Assembly: GCF_000955955.1 (NCBI RefSeq)
Contig: NZ_JYJG01000026.1
Coordinates: 1 to 13,592 of the forward strand
Length of the DNA: 13,592 nt
Reading direction: 5' to 3'
From: Lentzea aerocolonigenes
GTDB taxonomy: Bacteria > Actinomycetota > Actinomycetes > Mycobacteriales > Pseudonocardiaceae
Part shown: positions 5,630 through 12,066 of the stretch, in pieces
Layout of the letters: each line of letters begins with the position of its first letter
Numbering within the stretch: position 1 is the first letter of the stretch
Program-made: the position numbers and the translations under genes
Notes under the pieces: model-generated
Databases searched by the model: none
The model's input: the letters and a program-made list of their open reading frames with translations, nothing else
What the model was told of the DNA's origin: nothing

Positions 5630-6433
5630 CCCGCCGACGACGCACACCTCGGCGAGAGCTGGGCGCTCTCGCCCGACTCGCGTCGCCCGCTGCCGGAGCT
5701 GATCGAGCAGAAGCTCCGCGAGCAGATCATCGGCGGTGCTCTCAAGGCCGGTGACCGACTCCCCACCGAACCCGAGCTCGCCCGCATGTTGGATGTCGCC
5801 CGCAGCTCGCTGCGTACAGCTCTGCAGCGGTTGCAGCTGCAGGGCATCGTCGAGGTGCGTCGCGGCCTGGGCTGGTACGTGCGCCGGACCGATCTCGCGG
5901 CGATCGAGGAACACCTCGAGGGCAGACTGGCGGCGAAGCGGTTCTCCGACACGAACCTGCTGGAAGTGCGCATCGCCCTGGAGACCACCGCGGCGAGCCT
6001 CGCCGCGGTCCGCGCGGGCGATGGCGAACTGGACGAGCTCGCCAAGCTCAACCGCCGGTACCAGCGCGCCCCGGTCGACGATCAGCAGGAAGTGATCGAG
6101 TCGGACGAGGAGTTCCACCTGGCGCTGATCCGGGCGAGCCACAACGAGCTGCTGGAGGAGATGTACCAGGCGCTCGTGCCGGGCCTGCAGGACTGCAAGC
6201 GGCACGCGCATCCGTCCCGCGAGGTCCACAACAGATCGGCCAACGAGCACGAACAGGTGATCTGGTTCCTCCGCCGCCGGGACGAGGTCGGTGCGAAGAG
6301 CGCCATGACCACGCATTTGCTCGGGCTGTACAACGACCTGGCCACTGACGAGGCCGAACCCAGGGCCACGCTGAGCACGTACGTGGGAGTCCACGACGAG
6401 CCGATGTGGCCCCGGCCGCCGCGCACCACCTAG
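5627..6433 (+). CDS. GntR family transcriptional regulator, FadR subfamily (FCD domain)
   Basis: This 268-aa cytoplasmic DNA-binding regulator has a GntR winged helix at about 21-88 (LPELIEQKLREQIIGGALKA, then GDRLPTEPELARMLDVARSS with the recognition helix, and a wing ending GWYVRR). The C-terminal all-helical FCD domain spans about 107-236. Four residues match the metal-site pattern of FCD proteins: Asp160, His164, His208 and His230. A small carboxylate or similar ligand bound near the metal is typical for the family; the actual ligand is unknown. Start ATG 5627 is fixed by the promoter, whose -10 ends 6 nt upstream. Two dyads in the divergent intergenic region suggest that it represses itself and the 50-aa membrane peptide gene. 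The adjacent HExxH unit or the membrane protein at 6522 could also be targets, but no matching site was seen there. Confidence 0.92.
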   Translation: MPADDAHLGESWALSPDSRRPLPELIEQKLREQIIGGALKAGDRLPTEPELARMLDVARSSLRTALQRLQLQGIVEVRRGLGWYVRRTDLAAIEEHLEGRLAAKRFSDTNLLEVRIALETTAASLAAVRAGDGELDELAKLNRRYQRAPVDDQQEVIESDEEFHLALIRASHNELLEEMYQALVPGLQDCKRHAHPSREVHNRSANEHEQVIWFLRRRDEVGAKSAMTTHLLGLYNDLATDEAEPRATLSTYVGVHDEPMWPRPPRTT

Positions 6434-6471
6434 TACGGCGTCCGCCGAAAGGCTCTGGCGCGAATGCCACA

Positions 6472-6506
6472 TCACTCCCACCATGTATGGACAGCCGGTG
6501 GAGTGA
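6472..6506 (+). terminator. Imperfect hairpin between gntR and the membrane protein gene
   Basis: The arms TCACTC-C-CACC (6472-6482) and GGTGGAGTGA (6497-6506) pair over 10 bp with one bulged C and a 14-nt loop. It could end gntR transcription. Its 3' arm adjoins the purine-rich stretch that serves the next gene as a ribosome site, so it may affect translation instead. The evidence is structural only. Confidence 0.35.
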
Positions 6507-6521
6507 GGGGGCGGCGACCAC

Positions 6522-7670
6522 GTGGTGACGGCTCAGACCCGCAGGCGCAGGCGGGCGGTCGTCGCCGCCACAGCCCTGCTCGTCGCGGCCGTCGCCGGCC
6601 TCGCCGCGACGCAGCTGTGGCACCCCGCCTCCCCCGCCGGTGAACTGCTGCGGCAGGTTCTCGCGGTGGCCTGGCCGTTGCCCGCCCTCGCCGGACTGGG
6701 GCTGCTGGCGTACGAACTGTTCCTGCACCAGCGGCTGGTGGCGGAGCTGGGCCGGATCTCAGGCCCGAACATCCTCGCCCACCTGCTGCCGAGCGAAGTG
6801 CTCAGGACGTTCCTGTCCTCGATCTACGGTGCGAACGAGGCGAACCAGGACGTCGTGTCCGGACTGCTCGGCGGCGAGGGAGTGCATCCCCAGGGGGGTG
6901 ACCTGACGATCAGCACGAACACGACGGTCAAGCTGGAACTGCAGGGCATCGACGCCAAGGCCTACCACCTGGTCACGACGCAGAGCTACCAGTTCCGCCA
7001 CACCGTGCCGGTCGATCGGTTCGTCCTTTTCGTCACGAGCAGCGTGCTGCTGCGCGACACGATCAGCGCGGCCTGCCGGTTCCCGCTGTTCGAGCTGTAC
7101 TTCATCCCGGATCCCTCGCAATTCCTGGACTCGGTCGACGACATGCTGCACTCGACCCAGATCGCGATCGACTACATCGACCACGACAACAACCGGCGTT
7201 CCGCGGAACCGAGCCAGATCCCGCCGGTGGAGGTGCGGTTCGACCAGTGGCCGAACTACCTGACGTTCTTCCGCGAGGCCATGGGCCCGTTGCCCAAACT
7301 GAGCTCGCACAACCACCTCGGCGACCTGCGCATCTTCGAGTGCGACCTCAGCGGCATCGCGGACGATCACGTGGTGCGGGCGATCTGCGGGCTGACGATC
7401 AACTCGCGCACGCTCCAGCGCACCAGTGACGGCTTCTGCTACTGGCAGTCGCCCTACCCGTCGTACGTGGAGCGGATCACGTTCGACGTGCGCAGCCTCG
7501 CCGTCGACCACGCGCCGGAGCAGGAGTTCAGCGTCATGCCGTTCACGTTCCGCTCCAACACGCTGCCCGCGCAGTGGCTGAGCGCGGAGGACCTGAGCGA
7601 TCTCTACGTGCGCTCGTGGGTGCTCCCCGGCCACGGCATCGCGCTGCTGTGGCGGGAGATGCGCGACTGA
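6522..7670 (+). CDS. Unrecognised two-helix membrane protein
   Basis: This 382-aa protein is not a family I recognise. An Arg-rich start (RRRRRA, 7-12) is followed by a membrane helix at about 12-31 and a second at about 44-66. A large soluble region (about 70-382), probably cytoplasmic given the basic N terminus, begins ELGRISGPNILAHLLPSEVLRTFLSSIYG. It is acidic and mixed alpha/beta in character, with no Cys cluster, nucleotide-binding loop or protease motif that I can see. Start is GTG 6522 or the next codon GTG 6525; a GAGGGGG ribosome site at 6505-6511 is slightly distant. It follows gntR by 88 nt and converges on the 51-aa peptide gene with one base between their stop codons. Its position between the two peptide genes makes a link to that system possible but unproven. 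Confidence 0.8.
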   Translation: MVTAQTRRRRRAVVAATALLVAAVAGLAATQLWHPASPAGELLRQVLAVAWPLPALAGLGLLAYELFLHQRLVAELGRISGPNILAHLLPSEVLRTFLSSIYGANEANQDVVSGLLGGEGVHPQGGDLTISTNTTVKLELQGIDAKAYHLVTTQSYQFRHTVPVDRFVLFVTSSVLLRDTISAACRFPLFELYFIPDPSQFLDSVDDMLHSTQIAIDYIDHDNNRRSAEPSQIPPVEVRFDQWPNYLTFFREAMGPLPKLSSHNHLGDLRIFECDLSGIADDHVVRAICGLTINSRTLQRTSDGFCYWQSPYPSYVERITFDVRSLAVDHAPEQEFSVMPFTFRSNTLPAQWLSAEDLSDLYVRSWVLPGHGIALLWREMRD

Positions 7671-7671
7671 C

Positions 7672-7827
7672 TCAGTCCGAGCCGTCCTGCGCCACGAACA
7701 CCGTGCCGCCGTTGGGCGCGCTGCGGAACCAGTCGACTCTGCTCACGGGTTCCCTCGCGGGGACGCGCTGCTCCGGCACAGACGGAACACCGGGGACGGG
7801 CGTGTTCGGACCGTGTTCAGGACTCAT
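7672..7827 (-). CDS. 51-aa putative RiPP precursor / substrate peptide (copy 2)
   Basis: ATG at 7827 has an excellent ribosome site (GGAGGAG, 6 nt spacing) and the frame ends in TGA at 7674-7672. The product starts MSPEHGPNTPVPGVPSVPEQ and is Pro-rich and Cys-free. It ends with PVSRVDWFRSAPNGGTVF (27-44) and then VAQDGSD. It matches the 62-aa peptide at 3642-3830 through PVS-x-VD-[FW]-FR-x2-PNGG and TV-[YF], with one residue fewer after PNGG. Codons at shared residues differ at third positions (for example Val GTT/GTC, Asp GAT/GAC, Asn AAT/AAC), so the likeness reflects protein-level selection. No modifying enzyme is beside it; the HExxH protein about 2.5 kb away is the only candidate in the window. 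A TACTCT box (7865-7860) could be its -10, without a clear -35. Confidence 0.72.
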   Translation of the reverse strand: MSPEHGPNTPVPGVPSVPEQRVPAREPVSRVDWFRSAPNGGTVFVAQDGSD

Positions 7828-7914
7828 CGCAGTCTCCTCCCTGCAGAGGCGGCTCTTCGAGAGTAAACGCGCGCTAACGTCGCGGGCGCCTGCCGAGCGG
7901 GTGAGCGTGGTGCT

Positions 7915-7946
7915 GCAAGCGAGCGCAAGAACTTGCGTACACTTGC
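7915..7946. promoter_or_regulatory. Nested LacI-type operator at lacI
   Basis: Four half-sites form a perfectly symmetrical 32-bp array: GCAAG-N5-GCAAG-N2-CTTGC-N5-CTTGC. The centre lies between 7930 and 7931. The array covers the -35 region and runs through the -10 box, so protein bound here should block lacI transcription. No equally good copy was found before the binding-protein gene. Confidence 0.65.
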
Positions 7947-7952
7947 GCCATG
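7938..7952 (+). promoter_or_regulatory. -10 box of the leaderless lacI promoter
   Basis: TACACT (7938-7943) lies 6 nt before the ATG at 7950, the same geometry as for gntR. The -35 position is occupied by TGCAAG/GCAAGC, a poor match. No ribosome site is present, so a leaderless mRNA is likely. Confidence 0.6.
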
Positions 7953-8933
7953 ACGCAACGGAGGCTGGCCGAGGTCGCGGCCAAGGTCGGAGTCAGCGAG
8001 GCCACCGTCAGCCGGGTGCTGAACGGCAAGCCGGGCGTCTCGGACGCCACGCGCAGTGCCGTCCTCACCGCGCTCGACGTGCTCGGTTACGAGAGGCCGA
8101 CGCAGCTCAGGGGTGAACGGGCCAGGCTCGTCGGGCTCGTCCTCCCCGAGCTGCAGAACCCGATCTTCCCCGCATTCGCCGATGTGGTCGGCAACGCGCT
8201 CGCCCAACGCGGCTTCACCCCGGTCCTGTGCACCAGGACGGCCGGCGGTGTCACCGAGGCCGAGTACCTGGAGCTGCTGCTCGAGCAGCACGTGTCCGGG
8301 ATCGTGTTCGCCGGCGGGTTGTACGCGCAGAAGGACGCGAGCCACGGCCACTACCAGCAGATGATGTCCCGCAAACTGCCCGCGGTGCTGGTCAACGCCG
8401 CGATAGACGACCTCGCGTTCCCGCGCGTGAGCTGCGACGACGCGGTGGCGGTCGAGCAGGCGTACGGGCACCTCCTCTCGCTGGGGCACCGCAGGATCGG
8501 CGCCGTCCTCGGGCCGCCCGACCACGTGCCCAGCCTGCGCAAGCTCGAGGCCATCACCAAGCAGGGCGGCGCGGACGTCGAGCACGCCATGTTCAGCCTC
8601 GAAGGCGGCCAGGCTGCGGCGACCAAGCTCGTGCAACGCGGCGTCACGGCGATCATCTGCGCGAGCGACCCGCTGGCACTGGGCGCGATCCGGGCAGTCC
8701 GCAGGGCCGGACTCGACGTGCCCAAGGACATCTCGATCATCGGGTACGACGACTCGGCGTTCATGACCTGCACCGATCCGCCACTCACCACGGTGCGCCA
8801 GCCGATCGAGGCCATGGGGCGAGCGGCCGTCGAACTCCTGGCCAACCAGATCTCCGGCAACGCGGTCGCGCCGGACGAGCTCCTCTTCGAGCCCGAACTG
8901 GTGGTGAGGGCCTCCAGCGCACCGGTCCGCTAG
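7950..8933 (+). CDS. LacI family transcriptional regulator
   Basis: This 327-aa sugar-responsive repressor has the LacI N-terminal helix-turn-helix at residues 4-24 (RLAEVAAKVGVSEATVSRVL, with the NGKPGVS turn following) and a hinge helix to about 58. The periplasmic-binding-protein-like ligand domain spans about 60-325, including ASDPLALGAIRAVRRAG, DISIIGYDDS and LTTVRQPIEAMGRAAVELL. It lies directly upstream of, and in line with, the sugar transport genes, so it very probably controls them. The dyad over its own promoter points to autoregulation. The inducer is presumably the transported sugar or a breakdown product. It is of normal family length and intact. The gap to the binding-protein gene is 105 nt and contains a separate promoter. 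Confidence 0.93.
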   Translation: MTQRRLAEVAAKVGVSEATVSRVLNGKPGVSDATRSAVLTALDVLGYERPTQLRGERARLVGLVLPELQNPIFPAFADVVGNALAQRGFTPVLCTRTAGGVTEAEYLELLLEQHVSGIVFAGGLYAQKDASHGHYQQMMSRKLPAVLVNAAIDDLAFPRVSCDDAVAVEQAYGHLLSLGHRRIGAVLGPPDHVPSLRKLEAITKQGGADVEHAMFSLEGGQAAATKLVQRGVTAIICASDPLALGAIRAVRRAGLDVPKDISIIGYDDSAFMTCTDPPLTTVRQPIEAMGRAAVELLANQISGNAVAPDELLFEPELVVRASSAPVR

Positions 8934-8967
8934 CTCAGTCAGCTTCTTGCGAGTTTTCGTCTAGATA

Positions 8968-8997
8968 TTGCGTTCAGATGTAACGACGACTTATGGT
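8968..8997 (+). promoter_or_regulatory. Probable promoter of the sugar transport operon
   Basis: TTGCGT (8968-8973) and TATGGT (8992-8997) are separated by 18 bp, giving a leader of about 35 nt before ATG 9039. A weak dyad, CGTT-N7-AACG (8971-8985), overlaps the -35 and spacer and could be the regulator site. It does not match the GCAAG half-sites at lacI. Confidence 0.45.
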
Positions 8998-9038
8998 CGC
9001 CGTCACATCGACGCGCTCGCGAGAAGGGCGGCCCCACC

Positions 9039-10367
9039 ATGAAGAAGTCCGCTGCCGTGCTGCTGGGCTGTGTCCTGGTCGCTGGCTGTGGGAGCGGTTC
9101 CACGACCGAGCCCGGCGGCAAGGTCCAGATCAACATCAACGGCCAGCCGCCCCAGACCCAGGCGTTCGACCGCAAGGTCTTCGACGAGGACGTGGCGGAG
9201 TTCGAGAAGGCGAACCCGGACATCGACCTCGTGCCGCACGAGGGGTTCATGGACCCGAAGACGTTCAGCGCCAAGCTCGCCGGCGGGCAGCTGGAGGACG
9301 TCTTCTACGTCTACTTCACCGACCCCGCGGCGCTCATCCAGCGCAAACAGGCCGCCGACCTGACCGACTACGTCAAGGACGTCCCGCACTACGGCGACCT
9401 CAAGCAGGAGCTCAAAGACGTCTTCACGGCCAACGGCAAGGTCTACGGGCTGCCCACCGCCAACTACACGATGGGCCTGCTCTACAGCCGCACCAACTTC
9501 ACCAAGGCCGGCCTGAACCCGGACCAGCCGCCGAAGACCTGGGACGAGGTGAGAACAGCCGCCAAGAAGCTCAAGGACGCCGGAATCACGGGCTTCGCCG
9601 AGTACAGCAAGAGCAACCAGGGCGGCTGGCACTTCACCACCTGGATGAAGTCCGTCGGCGGTGACATCGCACGCAAGGACGGCGACACCTACAAGGCCGA
9701 CTTCAACAACGACAAGGGTCGCGAGGTCCTGCGCCGCCTCAAGGAGATGCGCTGGGACGACAACTCCATGGGCGACAAGCAGCTCCTGGAGATCGGCGAC
9801 GTGCAGAACATGATGGGCGCGGGCCAGCTCGGCATGTACCTCGCCGCACCCGACAACGTCGCCACGATCGTCAACCAGTTCAAGGGCAAGTACGACGACT
9901 ACGGCCTGGCCGCGATCCCGGACCAGAAGGGCACCCTGCTCGGCGGCGAGGGCTACATGATCAACCCCAAGGCCACGCCCGAGAAGATCAAGGCCGGTCT
10001 GAAGTGGATTCAGTGGAAGTACCTGAACCCGGACCGCCTCGAGACCAACCTGCAGAAGTACAAGGACCGCGGCCAGCCCGTCGGCCTGCCGATCCCGCCG
10101 ATCGCCGACATCTGGACCGGTGAGCCGCGGCAGCAGCAGGAAGAGCTCAAGGGCAAGTTCGCCACGATGCCGGTCAAGAACTTCCAGGCCTATGTGGACG
10201 GTTCGGAGCAGACCAAGGGCTCGCTGGAACCGCCGCAGGCACAACAGGTCTACGCGATCCTCGACTCAGTTGTGCAAGCGACTCTCACCAACAAGGACGC
10301 CGACCACGCCGCGTTGCTCAAGGACGCGGAGACCAAGGTCAACGCCGTTCTGGCGCAGGTGAAGTAA
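9039..10367 (+). CDS. ABC transporter sugar-binding lipoprotein
   Basis: This 442-aa extracellular solute-binding protein of the carbohydrate (CUT1) type captures sugar for the two permeases downstream. A lipoprotein signal (MKKSAAVLLGCVLVAGC) ends in the lipobox VAGC with Cys17 lipidated. The mature protein has family features: DVAEFEKANPDIDLV near the N terminus, the LAGGQLEDVFYVYF stretch, ANGKVYGLPTANYTMGLLYSRTNFTKAGL, PPKTWDEVRTAAKKLKDAG, and GGEGYMINPKATPEKIKAGLKWIQW. Ribosome site GAAGGG lies about 10 nt before ATG. Its TAA stop is immediately followed by the GTG of the first permease. The substrate is inferred to be an alpha-linked oligosaccharide because the operon ends in a GH13 glucosidase; the binding protein alone does not show this. 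Confidence 0.92.
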   Translation: MKKSAAVLLGCVLVAGCGSGSTTEPGGKVQININGQPPQTQAFDRKVFDEDVAEFEKANPDIDLVPHEGFMDPKTFSAKLAGGQLEDVFYVYFTDPAALIQRKQAADLTDYVKDVPHYGDLKQELKDVFTANGKVYGLPTANYTMGLLYSRTNFTKAGLNPDQPPKTWDEVRTAAKKLKDAGITGFAEYSKSNQGGWHFTTWMKSVGGDIARKDGDTYKADFNNDKGREVLRRLKEMRWDDNSMGDKQLLEIGDVQNMMGAGQLGMYLAAPDNVATIVNQFKGKYDDYGLAAIPDQKGTLLGGEGYMINPKATPEKIKAGLKWIQWKYLNPDRLETNLQKYKDRGQPVGLPIPPIADIWTGEPRQQQEELKGKFATMPVKNFQAYVDGSEQTKGSLEPPQAQQVYAILDSVVQATLTNKDADHAALLKDAETKVNAVLAQVK

Positions 10368-11225
10368 GTGCGGCGCCACGTCACCGCGTACGGCTTCCTC
10401 AGTCTCGCGCTGGTCGTCTTCGCGATCTTCTCCTGGTGGCCGATCGTGCGCGGCATCGTCCTGAGCTTCCAGCAGGTCAACTTCGTCACGAGCCCCGACT
10501 GGGTGGGCTGGGAGAACTTCGAGCGACTCTTCGCGGACCCGCTGTTCGTGGTGGCGTGGCGCAACACGCTGTTCTTCACGATCCTCGCCCTGGTCATCGG
10601 CTTCGGCGTCCCGTTCCTCACCGCCGTGGTGCTGAACGAACTCAGGCACGCCAAGGGCTACTTCCGCCTCCTGGTCTACCTGCCGGTCATGCTGCCACCG
10701 GTCGTGACGGCCTTGCTGTGGAAGTGGTTCTACGACCCCGGTCCAGGCCTGTTCAACTCTGTCCTAAGAGGACTTGGGCTGCCCACGTCCCAGTGGCTCG
10801 ACTCCAGCAGCACCAGCATGATCAGCCTGGTTCTCGTCATCACCTGGGCGAACATGGGCTCCGCAACGCTGATCTACCTGGCCGCGCTGCAGACCATCCC
10901 CGGCGAGCTGTACGAGGCCGCGGACCTGGACGGCGCCGGCATCCTCAAGAAGGTCTGGCACGTCACGATCCCGCAGACCAAGTTCGTGATCCTGATGCTC
11001 CTGCTGCTCCAGGTCGTCGCGACCATGCAGATCTTCACCGAGCCGTTCGTCATGACCGGCGGCGGCCCGGAGGAGTCCACGGTCACCGTGCTCCTCCTGC
11101 TCTACCGCTACGCCTTCTACTACAACGACTTCGGCACCGCGAGCGCGCTGAGCCTGATCCTCTTCGGGGCGCTCGCCGTCTTCTCCTTCCTCTATCTGAA
11201 GATCACCAGGAAGGCCGACGCATGA
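10368..11225 (+). CDS. ABC sugar transporter permease 1 (MalF-like)
   Basis: This 285-aa inner-membrane permease has about six helices (approximately 8-31, 67-92, 103-123, 152-175, 203-227 and 254-279). The cytoplasmic EAA loop, which contacts the ATPase, reads ELYEAADLDGAGILKKVWHVTIP (about 180-202), broken here only by the family's variable residues. Start is GTG 10368, abutting the binding-protein stop with no gap; there is no separate strong ribosome site, so translation is probably coupled. The stop overlaps the ATG of permease 2 in ATGA. The pair should form a heterodimer. No ATP-binding gene is in the operon; related actinobacterial CUT1 systems use a shared MsiK-type ATPase encoded elsewhere. 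Confidence 0.93.
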   Translation: MRRHVTAYGFLSLALVVFAIFSWWPIVRGIVLSFQQVNFVTSPDWVGWENFERLFADPLFVVAWRNTLFFTILALVIGFGVPFLTAVVLNELRHAKGYFRLLVYLPVMLPPVVTALLWKWFYDPGPGLFNSVLRGLGLPTSQWLDSSSTSMISLVLVITWANMGSATLIYLAALQTIPGELYEAADLDGAGILKKVWHVTIPQTKFVILMLLLLQVVATMQIFTEPFVMTGGGPEESTVTVLLLLYRYAFYYNDFGTASALSLILFGALAVFSFLYLKITRKADA

Positions 11226-12055
11226 GGACCCTCACCAGAGGCACCGGCAAGCTCTACTGGGCAGTCCTCACGATCACGCTGGTCCTGTTCACCGCGGCGT
11301 TCCTGCTCCCGCTGGTCTGGGTGCTGCTCGGCGCGTTCAAACCACCGGCCGAACTCGCGCAGCAACCCCCGACGATCCTGCCGCGGACCTGGGAACCGGG
11401 CGCGTACGTCAACGCCTGGAACTACATGGACCTCGGCCGGTTCTTCCTCAACACGTTCGTCGTCGCGATCGGCGCCTGGGCCGTGCAGATGGCCGTGATC
11501 GTCCCGGCGGCCTACGCACTCAGCAAACTGCGCCCGATCTTCGGCAACGTGATCATGGGCCTGATGCTGGCCACGCTCATGCTGCCCGCGACGGCGTTGC
11601 TGGTCCCGGTCTACCTCACCCTCACCGACCTCGACCTGCTCAACAACCCGGCTGGCATCTGGTTCCCTGCCGCCGCCAACGCGCTGAACGTCTACCTGCT
11701 CAAGCGCTTCTTCGACCAGATCCCAGAAGAACTGCTGGAAGCAGCCAGAATCGACGGCGCGAACGCCTGGACGACCCTCGTCCGGATCATCCTGCCGATC
11801 TCGCGGCCCATCCTCGCCGTCGTCTCGATCTTCGCGGTCGTCGCGGCCTGGAAGGACTTCATCTGGCCGCTGCTCGTGTTCCCAGATCCGGCGAAGCAGA
11901 CCCTCAGCGTCGCGCTGCAGCGTTTCGCGCCGGACACCCCGATCAACCTCCTGCTCGCGGGCCTCGTGCTGGCGAGCCTGCCGATGGTCGCGCTGTTCCT
12001 GGCGTTCCAGCGGCACATCCTCGCGGGGCTCACCGCGGGCGGCGTAAAAGGCTGA
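11222..12055 (+). CDS. ABC sugar transporter permease 2 (MalG-like)
   Basis: This 277-aa inner-membrane permease partners the preceding one. Helices are visible at about 12-37, 74-100, 108-132, 143-160, 194-215 and 239-263. The EAA loop reads ELLEAARIDGANAWTTL, continuing to the conserved IILP (about 170-191). ATG 11222 is chosen because it makes the classic 4-nt ATGA overlap with the permease 1 stop; the frame is open farther upstream only as an out-of-frame shadow within permease 1. The C terminus QRHILAGLTAGGVKG is the standard ending of MalG-type permeases. The GH13 gene follows after 11 nt. Confidence 0.94.
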   Translation: MRTLTRGTGKLYWAVLTITLVLFTAAFLLPLVWVLLGAFKPPAELAQQPPTILPRTWEPGAYVNAWNYMDLGRFFLNTFVVAIGAWAVQMAVIVPAAYALSKLRPIFGNVIMGLMLATLMLPATALLVPVYLTLTDLDLLNNPAGIWFPAAANALNVYLLKRFFDQIPEELLEAARIDGANAWTTLVRIILPISRPILAVVSIFAVVAAWKDFIWPLLVFPDPAKQTLSVALQRFAPDTPINLLLAGLVLASLPMVALFLAFQRHILAGLTAGGVKG

Positions 12056-12066
12056 AAGGACCACAG

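Noticed and set aside
9003..10244. A 413-codon minus-strand frame opposite the sugar-binding protein
   Set aside because: It is wholly antisense to a clear CUT1 binding protein, and its Leu/Val/Arg-rich composition is that of an antisense frame with no recognisable motif.
10436..11221. N-terminal extension of permease 2 to an ATG at 10436
   Set aside because: This region is permease 1 read in another frame. The ATGA overlap and the typical MalG N terminus fix the start at 11222.
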